A stretch of DNA of 64,000 nucleotides from Dendrophyllia cribrosa (GCA_024195265.1 JAJLRJ010000003.1:30932643-30996642), one strand, 5' to 3'; shown: positions 1 to 11,015, numbered from the stretch's first letter. The notes: generated by a model not told the origin, from the letters alone. Numbers and translations are program-made.

Positions 1-1364
1 TTCTTATACTAGTGCATACTCACCTTGCCTCGATTTTCAACATCACCACCGCACTGCATGCTGGGAAATAAAGAAATTTTTTGACAGCATCCATTCCATT
101 CTCCACAATTTTCATATATATACTAAGTCCACAGCCACTCTGACCCACCGCCAAAATTTCGCGCTTGTTGTGTTCTCCTGTGGTCGCAACTTCCAAAATA
201 TGCCGCGGTAGGTCGAGAAATTCATACAGAGTCGAGTCCCAAAGCTACTTCGTTTCCAGGCGGCCATTTTTCCAGTTCAACGAGCAACGAGCCAAATTCG
301 TAAACGAAGTACAACACCTAACTCGCTTCATTGAGAAGTGGACTCTGAACTACCTCCAAGCTTAATGATGCTCATCAGGCAGCTACTAAAGATGAAATGT
401 GGCTGTGAACTTACCAAAAATCGTAGATAATTCATATTAGACCCTTTATTGCAAATCAACCAAGCAAAATGAGATCGTCACAATGACGTTTCCAGTAAAC
501 TAGAGCATTCAGTGTTTTAGAACAGCAGCACTTTCAATGGTAACTCCAAATATGAAGTCACGAAATCCTATGGGGCGTGTGTATGCAGAAAATCACTCAA
601 AAACGTAAAAATCCTCAGGTGTAAATGGGTTAATTAGACCGACCGATCACCCAAAATTAGGAAACGCATTCGACAGTAAACAGAGAAAAAAAGGGGACAG
701 CCTAACTCTTCAACACATCGTGTTCATCTGTCCACTCCATTTGCCTGAAGAAAAGTCTAAATATATCAAAGAAAAGTTATTAAAATTTAGAAAATTAATT
801 GATGTAAAATCAGTTTTTTTCAGCACTTTTAATTTTGGTTTCTTACTTCAGTTTTCATTTGTCCATTGTCGCCATTTCAGCTCAACAAATTCGCCTGGCA
901 AAAAGATAAGAAAACCTCATTTTCCTCTTGTTATCTTGAGAGACTCAAGCAAATATCAATCCACTTCATACTGAAGGCAGCTAAGGACAATATGTGAAAC
1001 TTAAAGAAGAGAAACTTGCCAAACGGTTTCTCACATTTTCTACACACCGCAAAAAAACAGCTTTTTGACGTCCGCAGTCCTCCCACGACCTCATGCCAAA
1101 ACCTACAACGTTTGACGGAAATGAAAATTACTTCCGGTCACCGTCACCACAGCAAATTCTCTCTATGCTAAAGGTCCCTATTACTGTGCGACTGTTGCGG
1201 ACAAATTAAGACATCAGTGTATGAAATGAAACTTGTTATAACACTATTTTGGGACTGTCATACCAACAGCAATATGGTACTGTGCTAGTTGTTTGAACTT
1301 ATTGAATAGTGGTTGCTGTAACACTACTTATTTTCCACCTAGCTCAGTTTTCTTTGTTCTTTTC
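1..1364. other. Non-coding stretch, nothing recognised
   Basis: No convincing coding exon is seen on either strand; open frames here are short and lack domain character. The stretch is AT-rich unique-looking DNA. An ETS-like CTTCCGGT occurs near 1132 but nothing around it supports a promoter call. Confidence 0.4.
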
Positions 1365-1515
1365 AGGGGAATATATCACATAACCCCATTCATTATAGTG
1401 TCTGAAAAGCAGGGTGCGGCTTTGATTGTAACAGGGGAGAGGAGGGGCTGAGAACAATAGCTGATAACAATAGAAAAACAAAGGATTATATATTCCCCTT
1501 GTCATATTCCCCCCA
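1365..1515 (-). repeat. Dispersed repeat, copy A
   Basis: Read on the minus strand, this segment matches the plus strand of about 32409-32590: a run of short GGGGAATAT motifs, then 'tctattgtt', 'cccctgttacaatcaaa', 'gcttttcagaca' and finally 'aagaacaaag'. Two diverged copies in opposite orientation 31 kb apart indicate an interspersed repeat family. No terminal inverted repeats or coding capacity are evident, so the class is unknown. Confidence 0.55.
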
Positions 1516-1772
1516 ACATAATAGAATAACCCAAACGGGAAGACAAAATAGGGCATAACAAGGAAAACACTCTAGCAGCGGTCAATATTTTTTGTTTACA
1601 TTAAAAGACAACTTCATCGATCTTAACTTGACGGTCGCGACCAAAAAGTGAAATGTTAATAACATTATTACCGGTAGATGGTATTGTACCTCGATTCAGG
1701 CTTCAAGTCCTCGCTCCTGGTCAATAACCCTTACAGTGTACATAATGTTCAGGCAAAGGCGTAAACACATTT

Positions 1773-2127
1773 TTAGATCTCCATCTTGAAAAACGAACCA
1801 AGGAATTTTTCAAGGACCCTGAATTTTGCATACTCATTAGAAAAGGAAAAGAACGAATGAAAGATTTAGTGGGCCGGAAAATACATGACATTCATCATGG
1901 ACTGGATTATAAAAACTTTCTTTTGCCAGGTAGATTTTTTGACTGAAACGTGTGACATTTCATTGACAGTTAACACAGATGGTGTGAACAAATTTTCTTC
2001 ATCTTGTGCCGTTCGCTTGTGGCCAGTCTATTTGATGATCAACGAACTTCCTAAGGAATACCGCTTTAAAAAGAAATACATCATACCGGCATGTATATAC
2101 TGTGACAAATGTGATCCAAATATGTAA
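1773..2127 (+). pseudogene. EnSpm/CACTA-like transposase fragment
   Basis: Conceptual translation gives the conserved block ISLTVNTDGV, then LWPVYLMINELP and a CDPNM end, the same block that is in exon 3 of the minus-strand transposase gene at 36617-44437 (ISLSFNTDGV, LWPLYFVINELP). Upstream in another frame (from about 1773) is a DPEF...DYKNFLLPGRF segment that matches the upstream part of that exon, so a single-base slip in a T run near 1935 has broken the frame. The fragment stops just before the left end of the Harbinger transposon at 2191 and does not clearly resume after it at 11017. It is a 5'- and 3'-truncated relic. Confidence 0.7.
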
Positions 2128-2191
2128 GGGTCTAGCGATGGTGATTGTGATGGAAACGAAAGTCATAGCAGTACCAAAAGAAATGAATAGC

Positions 2192-2228
2192 GACTTTAAG
2201 ATCCACTACGGAGAGGCTCGGCTACGGC
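2192..2228 (+). repeat. Harbinger left terminal inverted repeat
   Basis: 37 bp pairing with 10979-11015 with four mismatches; the first 20 bases are identical. Such TIRs are bound by the transposase/Myb partner complex in this superfamily. Confidence 0.85.
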
Positions 2229-2780
2229 AAAATAGTGAAAAATTACTTCCGGTGACGTCACTACTTGTGGTCCAAGGCAGCTTTCCCGCCGTAGGACGGC
2301 TGTGTGGTACGGCAAACACATCGACTTGACGGAGTGTTCACAACGTGAGTAAAATTCAGTATTTCTATCAGATTTAAACTCGTTAGAATGCAATTAAACT
2401 CGTTATAATGCAAAGATCATTCATTTTTAAAATTTTTAAATTGATTTTGGGTTTTATAACGTTCATTTAGCGAAAAAAAATTAAAGTTTGTCGAGCAGTA
2501 TTCAGATGGACAAGCAGAAATCGCAAGCATCGTAAGTTCGAAGTTGTTTTTTTATTATTTTTGCTCACCTCTAGTCTCTAAAACAGTGTATTTAGAGAGA
2601 TAAATTTCATGCAGCTTAATGTAGAACGAGTTGTCTCGAATATAAATGTTTTTTTTTTTAAGAACACGTAGCCGGAGAATAATGTTTTCGATCCCATTTT
2701 GTATATTAATTTCTGTCGATTAGCTGATCAATGGTTGCTGAGTTTGCCCTTTTTAAGCTCTTTGTTTTGATGACAATCAG

Positions 2781-2878
2781 TGTTATGTTATGCATAGTCT
2801 GGGTACCCTGTGATATTCGGGGGGCCCAGGGGCAGTCGCCATCTTGATCCTAGATTGAGTTCAGTTTATATCCTAACA
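2781..2878 (+). repeat. Gypsy 5' LTR (98 bp)
   Basis: Identical to 6932-7029, with TG...CA ends and flanked on the left by ATCAG. It is short enough that promoter, transcription start and polyadenylation signals must overlap heavily or extend outside. Confidence 0.95.
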
Positions 2879-2891
2879 TGGTGTCAGAAGT
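2879..2891 (+). promoter_or_regulatory. Primer binding site of gypsy element
   Basis: TGGTGTCAGAAGT directly abuts the 5' LTR. It begins TGG, complementary to the CCA end of a tRNA, and the following bases fit the acceptor stem of a leucine tRNA (ending ..CTGACACCA), as in SURL-type elements. The tRNA assignment is from memory of the family. Confidence 0.8.
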
Positions 2892-2902
2892 AAAGCAATA
2901 AT

Positions 2903-5900
2903 ATGGATAAGTTACAGCCTCCGAGTGTCCTTGTACTCACAGGAAATTTAGCGGAAAACTGGCGGCGTTTTAAGCAGCAATTTCAGATTTACGAAGTAGC
3001 GTCAGGCCTAGCAAGAAAAGATGGAAAGGTTCGAGCGATGACACTGTTACACGTGGCGGGACCAGAGGCCTTAGAAGTTTACAACACGTTTCAGTGGGCC
3101 AGTGATGGCGATGAGAATAAAGTGGATAAAATAATGGAGCAGTTTGAGCGGTACTGTAATCCGAGGAAGAACTTAACTTTTGAAAGACATTCATTCTTTT
3201 CAAGGAATCAACTTGATGGGGAGTCGATTGACGCGTACGTGACTGACTTACGTAACAAGGCAGCAAGATGTGAATTCGGTGATTTGAAGGATGGATTGAT
3301 CCGTGATCGGATTGTTTGTGGCATAAATGATGACACAGTGAGAGCCCGACTTCTAAGAGAAGCAGAACTGACCTTGGAGGGCTGCCTTGATATTTGTCGA
3401 GCTGCTGAAATAAGTTCTGCGCAGCTCAAAGTTTTGAACGAAGAAAAGACGGTGCACGTGGTGAGAGATGATGCGTTGAATAGACGAGACAGTCAGAAAG
3501 ATGAGCGTGGGGATGCGAAAGATAGCAAAGCAGGTATGATTTCATGTCAATTCTGTGGATATCGTCACAAACGAGGCCGTTGTCCTGCATATGGAAAGAC
3601 TTGTAATGCTTGCCACAAGCCTAACCATTTTGCAAGTGTATGCCAGGCTAACAAAAAAGAGGTTCATGCAGTGGACCAAGAAGGTGCCAGTGACGAACAG
3701 TCCTTCTTCATTGGTGCTTTAAGTGGCAACAAAGGCACAGATAATGAATGGTACATAAATTTGAAAGTTAAGGAAAGGTACATATCATTCAAGATTGACA
3801 CTGGAGCTCAGTGCAATGTCATCCCTGAAAGCATTTGTAAGGAAGTGGGTATTGTTTGTGGCAGTAAAAAGGGGTCGAGACTTGTTTCCTATTCTGGTCA
3901 TGAAATCAAAACAGTGGGCAAGAGTGATGTGGCAGTTGAGTACAAAGGAAGATATCAGGTGATTGAGTTTCAAGTGGTTGATGCAGATGTCATACCGGTA
4001 TTAGGGCTGCAAACCGCCACTGACCTTCAGTTAATACAGAGATTATATACTTTGGCATCAAGCGGTACACAGGAGACCAAACCAGAAATACTCGGTACCT
4101 ATGCAGATCAGTTCAGAGGCATTGGAGCACTTCCAGGTGAATATGAGATAAAGATTGATGAAAGTGCAACTCCAGTAGTACACCCACCAAGGCGGATCCC
4201 ATACATGTTAAAAGACAAAGTCAAGGCTGAACTATGTCGGATGGAAGAGATGGGTATTATCACAAAGGTTGAACAACCTACCAAGTGGGTCAACCCAATC
4301 GTTGTAGTTCGAAAGCCAAATGGAGATGTCCGTATCTGCCTTGATCCTGTTGATTTGAATAAAGCGGTAAAGAGAGAACATTACCCCTTAAAAACAGTGG
4401 AAGAGGTAGCTGCAAGTATGTCAGAAGCAACAGTTTTTTCAACCCTTGATGCTACATCAGGATTCTACCAGATCAAGTTGGCCGAGGAAAGTACTTGGCT
4501 TACTACGTTCAACACACCCTTCGGCAGATTTAAATTTGAGAGGTTGCCATTTGGTCTGGTATCAGCCCCAGAGGTTTTTCAAAGGGCCATGTCTGAGATG
4601 TTTGAGGACATTGAGAAATGTGAAGTGATTGTTGATGATTTGTTAGTGTGGGGCAAGAATACAGAGGATCATGATCACACTCTGAAGCAGGTGTTGAAGA
4701 GAGCAGCAGAGAATGATTTAAGATTTAATGAGCAAAAGTGCAAGTTTCACAGGCAGGAAGTTGAATATGTGGGACATGTTTTTGGGACTGACGGCTTGAG
4801 ACCAAGTCCAGACAGAATTCAAGCCATTTTGAATATGCCACTTCCACAAGACAAAACAAGCCTACAAAGATTTATGGGTATGGTGAACTACCTGCATAAG
4901 TTTATTCCTAATTTGGCTAGCATTAATAAACCACTTCGTGAGCTGCTGGAGAAGACAGTGGAGTGGCACTGGATGGAAGCACAGCAGAAAGCGTACGAAG
5001 ACCTTATCACCTGTATCACTCAAGCACCGGTTCTTAAGTATTTTGATGTGAATGAAGAGGTCATTGTATCTGTTGATGCCTCCTCAGAGGGTCTGGGTGC
5101 CTGTTTGCTGCAAGGGAACCAACCAGTAGCCTATGCATCAAGAGCACTGAACAATGCCGAGCGAAATTATGCTCAAATAGAAAAGGAAATGTTAGCTATT
5201 GTGTTTGGCACCAGCAAATTTCACCAGTACATTTATGGGAAAACAGTTATGGTAGAAAGCGACCACAAACCTCTAGAGAGTTTGTTCAAGAAACCATTGT
5301 CTATGGCCCCGCAGCGCATTCAACGAATGATGCTTCGTGTACAACAGTATGACCTGATAGTCAAGTACAGACCTGGTGACCAATTGTACATTGCAGATAC
5401 CCTTAGCCGTGCTAGTCAGTTGGAGTCTACATCACAGGCAGATGAGTTTGAAGTCCATTTGCTGGTACAAATTTCAAAAGAAAAGGCTGATGAGTTTAAG
5501 AGAGAGACGGACAGTGATCCAGTGTTATCCAAACTGAAGAAAGTGATATTAACAGGCTGGCCTGAGAACAGGTCAGAAGTGGAGCCAGAATTACAAGATT
5601 ACTGGAACTTTAGAGATGAACTGTGTATATGTGATGGACTTTTGATGAAAGGTGATCGTCTTATCACTCCATATAGTTTGCGAGATGAAATGCTTGAGAA
5701 AATTCATGGCAGTCACCTAGGGGTGGAAAAATGTCTCAGCAGGGCAAGAGAGGGTTTGTTCTGGCCCAATATAAGCAAGAACATTAAAGAAAAAGTTGCC
5801 AGTTGTGGAGTTTGTAATAAGTACAGGAACTATCAAGTCAAGGAGCCCTTGCTACCACATCCAGTTCCTGATCGACCTTGGCAGGTGTTAGCTGTAGACA

Positions 5901-6790
5901 TGCTTGTCCTTGCTCAAGGGAAATTTGTTGTGCTCGTGGATTATTACTCAAAGTACTTTGAACTGACACAGCTCAAAGACAGCACAAGTGCCTCTGTCAT
6001 CAACTGTCTAAAACAGCATATGTCAAGACATGGAATACCGGAGGTTCTCCATTCAGATAATGGCCCTGAATTTAGCAGTTTGGAATTTCAACAGTTTGCC
6101 AAACAGTATCAATTTCAGCATGTTACTTCATCACCGAGATTTCCTCAGAGCAATGGCTTAGTGGAACGTACAGTACAAACAGCCAAGAAACTGCTCAAAA
6201 AAGCATATGAGGATAACAAAGATCCCTATTTAGCAATCTTGGAGTTACGCAATACTCCAATTCCTGGAGTTGGACTTTCTCCCACTCAGTTGCTTATGGG
6301 ACGTCGCACAAGAAGCATCATTCCTATTAAGAATACCTTGCTAAAGCCAATGGCCTACGACCCCAGTGAAGTTCAGCGAGTGCTGAAAGGAAAACAGCAA
6401 GTTCAGAAGAAGTATTTTGATCAAAGCTGCAAGTCCCTCGAACCATTAAAACCTGGAGATAGTATCAGGGTGCGTCAGAGAGGAACCTGGGAACCAGCAG
6501 TTTTATTGGGAAGATCTGACAAAGGCGAACCAAGATCATATATTGTGAAAGCGAATGAACATCATTACAGACGAAACCGGAGGGATATTCTGAAGACACA
6601 AGAAACCCCATTACATGAAGACTCGTCCAGTGAAGTAGCGGAGGACACCAACAGCAGAGACCCTGTTGCAGACCAACTACCTAATCACCCTAGGGACGAG
6701 TCTGATAGTGAACTCACATCAGCTACATCTCCCATTATCAGTAGAGTCAGTGGTCGAGTCATCCACGTACCCTTGCGTTACCGAGAATGA
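2903..6790 (+). CDS. gag-pol: Gag-Pol polyprotein, Ty3/gypsy
   Basis: A 1295-residue polyprotein that would be cleaved to the retrotransposon's structural and replication proteins. Order: Gag (about 1-210); CCHC zinc knuckles near 215-247, including CNACHKPNHFASVC; aspartic protease with DTGAQCNVIP near 299; reverse transcriptase with VDD at about 577-579 in place of the common YxDD; RNase H starting VDASSEGLGAC near 724; integrase with an HHCC zinc-binding region (about 935-970) and a catalytic triad D999, D1052, E1088 with 35-residue D-E spacing (DNGPE ... GLVE). The ATG at 2903 lies 24 bases after the 5' LTR and is the first in frame. No stop or frameshift is present, so gag and pol are fused in one frame, and the product should be expressed from the LTR promoter. 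Confidence 0.95.
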   Translation: MDKLQPPSVLVLTGNLAENWRRFKQQFQIYEVASGLARKDGKVRAMTLLHVAGPEALEVYNTFQWASDGDENKVDKIMEQFERYCNPRKNLTFERHSFFSRNQLDGESIDAYVTDLRNKAARCEFGDLKDGLIRDRIVCGINDDTVRARLLREAELTLEGCLDICRAAEISSAQLKVLNEEKTVHVVRDDALNRRDSQKDERGDAKDSKAGMISCQFCGYRHKRGRCPAYGKTCNACHKPNHFASVCQANKKEVHAVDQEGASDEQSFFIGALSGNKGTDNEWYINLKVKERYISFKIDTGAQCNVIPESICKEVGIVCGSKKGSRLVSYSGHEIKTVGKSDVAVEYKGRYQVIEFQVVDADVIPVLGLQTATDLQLIQRLYTLASSGTQETKPEILGTYADQFRGIGALPGEYEIKIDESATPVVHPPRRIPYMLKDKVKAELCRMEEMGIITKVEQPTKWVNPIVVVRKPNGDVRICLDPVDLNKAVKREHYPLKTVEEVAASMSEATVFSTLDATSGFYQIKLAEESTWLTTFNTPFGRFKFERLPFGLVSAPEVFQRAMSEMFEDIEKCEVIVDDLLVWGKNTEDHDHTLKQVLKRAAENDLRFNEQKCKFHRQEVEYVGHVFGTDGLRPSPDRIQAILNMPLPQDKTSLQRFMGMVNYLHKFIPNLASINKPLRELLEKTVEWHWMEAQQKAYEDLITCITQAPVLKYFDVNEEVIVSVDASSEGLGACLLQGNQPVAYASRALNNAERNYAQIEKEMLAIVFGTSKFHQYIYGKTVMVESDHKPLESLFKKPLSMAPQRIQRMMLRVQQYDLIVKYRPGDQLYIADTLSRASQLESTSQADEFEVHLLVQISKEKADEFKRETDSDPVLSKLKKVILTGWPENRSEVEPELQDYWNFRDELCICDGLLMKGDRLITPYSLRDEMLEKIHGSHLGVEKCLSRAREGLFWPNISKNIKEKVASCGVCNKYRNYQVKEPLLPHPVPDRPWQVLAVDMLVLAQGKFVVLVDYYSKYFELTQLKDSTSASVINCLKQHMSRHGIPEVLHSDNGPEFSSLEFQQFAKQYQFQHVTSSPRFPQSNGLVERTVQTAKKLLKKAYEDNKDPYLAILELRNTPIPGVGLSPTQLLMGRRTRSIIPIKNTLLKPMAYDPSEVQRVLKGKQQVQKKYFDQSCKSLEPLKPGDSIRVRQRGTWEPAVLLGRSDKGEPRSYIVKANEHHYRRNRRDILKTQETPLHEDSSSEVAEDTNSRDPVADQLPNHPRDESDSELTSATSPIISRVSGRVIHVPLRYRE

Positions 6791-6922
6791 TTTCATTGTT
6801 CTGAATGACATTGAACACTGAACATTTTAATAGCAAACTGAGGACATGTTTCTAACATTTAGTTTTCTTTGTTATAGGACTGCTCACAGTTTTGCTATAT
6901 TTGTTATTCAGTTAAGGGTTAC

Positions 6923-6931
6923 AGGGAAAGA
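6923..6931 (+). promoter_or_regulatory. Polypurine tract of gypsy element
   Basis: AGGGAAAGA lies immediately upstream of the 3' LTR, the expected primer for plus-strand DNA synthesis. Confidence 0.7.
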
Positions 6932-7029
6932 TGTTATGTTATGCATAGTCTGGGTACCCTGTGATATTCGGGGGGCCCAGGGGCAGTCGCCATCTTGATC
7001 CTAGATTGAGTTCAGTTTATATCCTAACA
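6932..7029 (+). repeat. Gypsy 3' LTR (98 bp)
   Basis: Identical to the 5' LTR over all 98 bases as compared by eye and followed by the target duplication ATCAG. Confidence 0.95.
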
Positions 7030-7535
7030 ATCAGTACCTTTTATTATGAAATTTACCCCTAAATAATGACAAAAACTTTGTTAGAGCGAAAGTTTTGAAA
7101 TTTCACAAGCACTCTCAAGCAAATCGAGCGCCAATAAGCTTATATGTAATCGGGACATTCCAGAATATCCACAAGTCTTGATTGTAGTTTTTCTCCTGAT
7201 CTGAAAGAAGTCAAAAACTCAAAAATCCTTTACGCATTTAATATCTTATTGACCACTCATTGTATCTAGTTATCATGTTCAATGTCGAGCTCGACATTTC
7301 CATTTGACATTTCACTACTGTATCTCAAAAGCAGGAAATAGCTTTTTGCACTTATTTTGTCAGTAATACCGAAAAGAATTAATAAAATACAAAACCCTGT
7401 TTATATACAAAGGTTGTATTGATGCCTAGATGATATTATGCTTTATTTTCCCATAAATCAGAGAGTCAACTGAAGGTTGCTGTTTTTCCTACTCACAAAA
7501 AAGTTTGTATTCTTTTTAAATTTATTAGGAAGTCA

Positions 7536-8261
7536 ATGCAATGGACAAGAGAGCATGATATCCTTCTTTGCCGAGAAGTCCTTGGCCTACAGGTTTATAA
7601 GCACAAAAAAGGAACAAACGAAGCAGAACGACTGTGGGAAGAAATTGCCAAAAAACTTAGAGGTTTTGAAACTGTGAGATTTAAATCTAATTTATCTCAG
7701 AGAGCAGTCAGGGAGAGATTTAACCTGATCCAAAACAGATTCAAAGAAAATGAAAAAATGGAATTGGCTGCATCTGGAATCTCTGTACCAGAACAAGATG
7801 AGCTTGATGCACTGCTGGAGGATATAGCTGAGAGAGAAAGAGATGCTATTGCAGAGGCTAATGAAAAGAAAGGTCAGGAGAAGGCTACAGCAGAAGATAT
7901 TAGAAATCAAGCTTTGGAACGGATGGGGCAAACAAAGAAACGAAAATCTGAGGACTGCCAAGAGCCAAAGGAAAGAAAGTCCAGGAGAAGCAGTAATGAT
8001 GCTCTTCAGTATATGCAGGAGAAGGTTGAATCAGACAAAGCATTCAGAGAAGAAGAGCTAAAGATGAGGAAAAAAGAAGAAGAAACAAAAGCTTCTCAGT
8101 TACAAGCAATGTTTGCACAGCAGCAATCCTTCTTGCAGGCAATGGCCCAACAGCAAGCTCAACAGCAGCAACAGAATCAACAAATGCAAATGTTAATGGC
8201 ACAGCAAAGTCAGGCAATGACGTCTGTCATAGAAAAACTTTTGTCAAAAAAGAGTGCCTAA
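7536..8261 (+). CDS. Harbinger Myb/SANT-like DNA-binding protein
   Basis: 241 residues. The N-terminus has a Myb/SANT-like trihelical domain (about 1-70) with the tryptophans of MQWTREHDILL and LWEEIAKKL, the pattern seen in the accessory protein of PIF/Harbinger elements. A charged, probably coiled-coil segment rich in E/K/R (about 75-185) follows, with a basic patch KKRKSED and RKSRRSS that may be a nuclear signal; the C-terminus is glutamine-rich. In this superfamily the partner takes the transposase into the nucleus and recruits it to the transposon ends; that role here is inference. It lies in the same TIR-bounded unit as the transposase and converges with it. The start ATG at 7536 begins the domain directly; no frame break is seen. 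Confidence 0.8.
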   Translation: MQWTREHDILLCREVLGLQVYKHKKGTNEAERLWEEIAKKLRGFETVRFKSNLSQRAVRERFNLIQNRFKENEKMELAASGISVPEQDELDALLEDIAERERDAIAEANEKKGQEKATAEDIRNQALERMGQTKKRKSEDCQEPKERKSRRSSNDALQYMQEKVESDKAFREEELKMRKKEEETKASQLQAMFAQQQSFLQAMAQQQAQQQQQNQQMQMLMAQQSQAMTSVIEKLLSKKSA

Positions 8262-8583
8262 AATGCTGAGTCTGGGATTTTTTAAGTACAGGTCAGTTTC
8301 ATTGTATTTGAGGGCTTCAAGTGTTACTGTACATTAAAAGGGATGTAAAATCATTCCAAGTTTTATTACAAAAGTTGTGTTTTTGAGTCAGTTACTCTAT
8401 TTCAAGGACAGTTCATTTTGGATATGCAATGCTAGAAGGTCATTAAAGTGTGCCTTTTAATTTTGTATTTGTCAGTTAAAAGATTAACATCCTGTATGTT
8501 ACTCAAACAGTTAAATAAAGATTAGAACATTGCATTCCCCTGTGCTTGCACTTTCCTTTTGTGTAAAATATACTAATGCATGG

Positions 8584-8861
8584 ACCCAGGGGGGGGGGGA
8601 CTCCCATAAAAAAACTGACGGGATGCTCGTTGTCTTGCTTAGGGTGTTCTGAGAAAATTTTCAAAATTTTAGGCAGTTAAGGTCTCATTTTGGGTTGCAT
8701 GTGAAGAAATAGTGAAATATAATTAGTTTTTTTAGTATTTTTGGTATCTTAGGGGATACAAAAAGCTTGAGCCACGCCCAGATTGGTCTCTCTTAGGGGT
8801 CAAATTCAAAATTTTCGACGAGCATCCCTGTCTGTTTGATATGGGGGTCCCACCCCTGGTG
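8584..8861. repeat. Foldback MITE-like repeat with G-rich ends
   Basis: The left end (CCAGGGGGGGGGGACTCCCAT) and the inverted right end (ACCAGGGGTGGGACCCCCAT) match, as do inner segments containing GGGATGCTCGT. The 278-bp unit has no coding capacity and lies between the two Harbinger genes, so it may be a second nested insertion or part of the Harbinger 3' regions. Confidence 0.6.
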
Positions 8862-9349
8862 TAAGGGCAAGTATTATGAACACTGTTGATTTTAGGGTTG
8901 TGCTTGCTTCACACTGATTCACCCTTGTTGAGCATTTAAATCTTGTGGCCTTGCTTGTCTACTAGTGAGAGCCAACAGTTCTGAAGATACACCTATCTGG
9001 AAAGTCTGAGTATGTTAAGGACAGGGTGGCATATGTACATGTGTGATTTGCATGAATTCGCAGCTAGTAAGGCAAGAACAAAGGCTTTAATTTCCAATTG
9101 GCCATTATATTGTTCAAGGTTGTTTATTTTTGTGCAAAAATCTGGTCATTTATTGACAGACTCAAAATCAATGTAATCGATAAATTCCGATAAATCACAG
9201 GAGGCAGCTGAGATTAACTCAACAGTATTTCCAGCTGTCCAACAGTGTTTCCAGCTGCTCTCCTTTAAGTCAAGTGCTTAGTCTTGGTTTCATTTCTGTT
9301 ATGCTAATTTATCAATTTACAACATAAAACCATAATGGTATACTAGCAC

Positions 9350-9950
9350 TTATGCAAAATAAGTGTCAAGGTCGGGAGGATCACACTGGAAAAAATCTGA
9401 AGTTGTGTTTCCATATAGACATGTTAGCCCATTTCTGAGAATAGCACTAACAATGTACATTTTCCCCACACTACTCAGTCCCAACTTTAGGTTCTTTTTA
9501 AAGTCCAGAAACTTAAAATAATTGAGTATATCTCCAAACAGCCACTCCACACTTGTTCTCACTGTGCTCATAGCAGTATTGTAAGCTTCCATCTGTGGGG
9601 TTAAAACTCCATTTCTAAATGGACATTGAAGATGCACACTGAGAGGGTAAGCTGGATCCCCATAAATACAAAGTGGTTGTCCAGCCAGGCTGAAGGCATA
9701 CTGACGGAGATTATCCAACAGGTGAGAATCAGCAAGCATACCAGCATCATGCTTCCTACCCTCTGCAAAAAAGTTCATGGTGTAGTAAAATTTTGTTAAC
9801 AGAAAATTGTATGCATTAAGGGTCTCAATATTTTTCTTGTAACTGAAAATTAAGGGAAAAATGAATGAAAGTTTGTTTATTCATATACTATAATTTTATT
9901 TTTTTTATAACTCACAATGAAACATGTTTTTCTTTTTGCTTTTTTTTTTT

Positions 9951-9981
<31 letters not shown>

Positions 9982-10843
9982 GGGTAATGAAAGTGAAGTG
10001 TTCTTGTAACAAGTTTTTTTATTTATTTTTTTTTTCATGAAAAAGCAGTTGTATGTTTCCAGGAAGTTTCATTTCATGAGATTTCTCAATCAACATGAAT
10101 AAAACACTTTCATTTGGCAGTTGCCTCCTCACCCTATAAAATTCATATTTTATTATCAAAAGAAAATACAACTTACCAACAGGGCCATACATATTTGCAA
10201 TCATTCCATCTGGGGTGACAACAGACTGAAACTTGATTCCGTGGACACGCTTGTGACCATTGTAAAGCAGCCTCTGGTTGACAGTGCCGGGCCTGCAAAT
10301 AGGGCGAACTGTCCCATCAACAAATCCAAAGCAGTTATTAAGTGGGGCCCCTTTTCGATGAACAACTTCGGCAAATCTTTCAAGATTGGCTTGGCTAAGT
10401 TGCTGATGATTCCACTGCAGAATGCGATGGCCGTGAGCTTGGTAGATATAATCCAATACATGATTTGAAATCATGCAAATTATAGGAACGGGCTTAGCGA
10501 ACAAGTGGACCATGTCGCTGTATCGGCAAGGGTAACACAACCGCTTCAGAAGTATACACAGCGCTTCAGTTCCTTCGCAAATTGTTCCTTGGTGACAAGT
10601 TATGACGTCAGGAATCCTTAAAGCCTGAAAAAGCTTTGGGATATCAGCTTTTCTTAACCGAAATTCGGCCCAACATTCATCTTCGGTCAAGTTTTGAAGA
10701 TCGAAATTTGGATACAAGTCACACGGAAAGTCCAGGTTCTGTGGGCTGTAAAGGTCGTATAGCAAGAGAAATTCGGCGTCATCGAGGACATCCATGTAGT
10801 AATATAACACTATAAGCTCTCTCAATTCTTTCCAAGAAACCAT
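9350..10843 (-). CDS. PIF/Harbinger DDE transposase (two exons)
   Basis: Two exons on the minus strand: 10843-10177 and 9762-9350, joined across a GTAAGT donor and a TTTTTTGCAG acceptor with matching phase, giving 359 residues, close to the roughly 350 of HARBI1. The DDE superfamily-4 catalytic residues are present: first D in FVDGTVRPI, second D in CIYGDPAYP, and E in RTSVEWLFGDI. The ATG at 10843 (MVSWKELREL) is the first in frame. The enzyme would cut and paste the surrounding TIR-bounded unit, normally with TTA target sites. It converges on the Myb-like partner at 7536-8261. No frame break is seen, so this copy may still be active. Confidence 0.9.
9940..9984 (+). repeat. Homopolymer junction T21-G24
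   Basis: Twenty-one T followed directly by twenty-four G, inside the transposase intron. The exact length is likely to be unreliable in an assembly. Confidence 0.9.
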
Positions 10844-10978
10844 TGTTTCCCAAACAAACAGCAAAGCAAAAAACTTGTTCAAGGTTACATTTGTTTACAT
10901 CGTTGAGTCGCCGTACCCGGTTCATTTGAATTTTGCCGGGAGACGGCGTAGTCGGCCCAGTCTCTTTCGGTTGCATCA

Positions 10979-11015
10979 GCCGTAGCAGAGGTTCGCCGTA
11001 GTGGATCTTAAAGTC
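10979..11015 (-). repeat. Harbinger right terminal inverted repeat
   Basis: Inverted copy of 2192-2228. It lies about 135 bases upstream of the transposase start, so it may overlap that gene's promoter. Confidence 0.85.

Larger units (their letters stand above)
2781..7029 (+). mobile_element. Intact Ty3/gypsy LTR retrotransposon (mag/SURL-like)
   Basis: Complete element: 98-bp LTRs at 2781-2878 and 6932-7029 that are identical by eye and begin TGTTATG and end CCTAACA; a primer binding site immediately after the 5' LTR; one long gag-pol frame (2903-6790); a purine tract next to the 3' LTR; and a 5-bp target duplication ATCAG at 2776-2780 and 7030-7034. Very short LTRs, a single gag-pol frame and a tRNA-Leu-type primer site are features of the mag/SURL lineage; that lineage assignment is inference. 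Identical LTRs and an unbroken frame indicate a recent insertion. It is nested inside the Harbinger transposon. Confidence 0.95.

Noticed and set aside
165..365. 66-codon frame near the window start
   Set aside because: No domain, no splice or promoter support.
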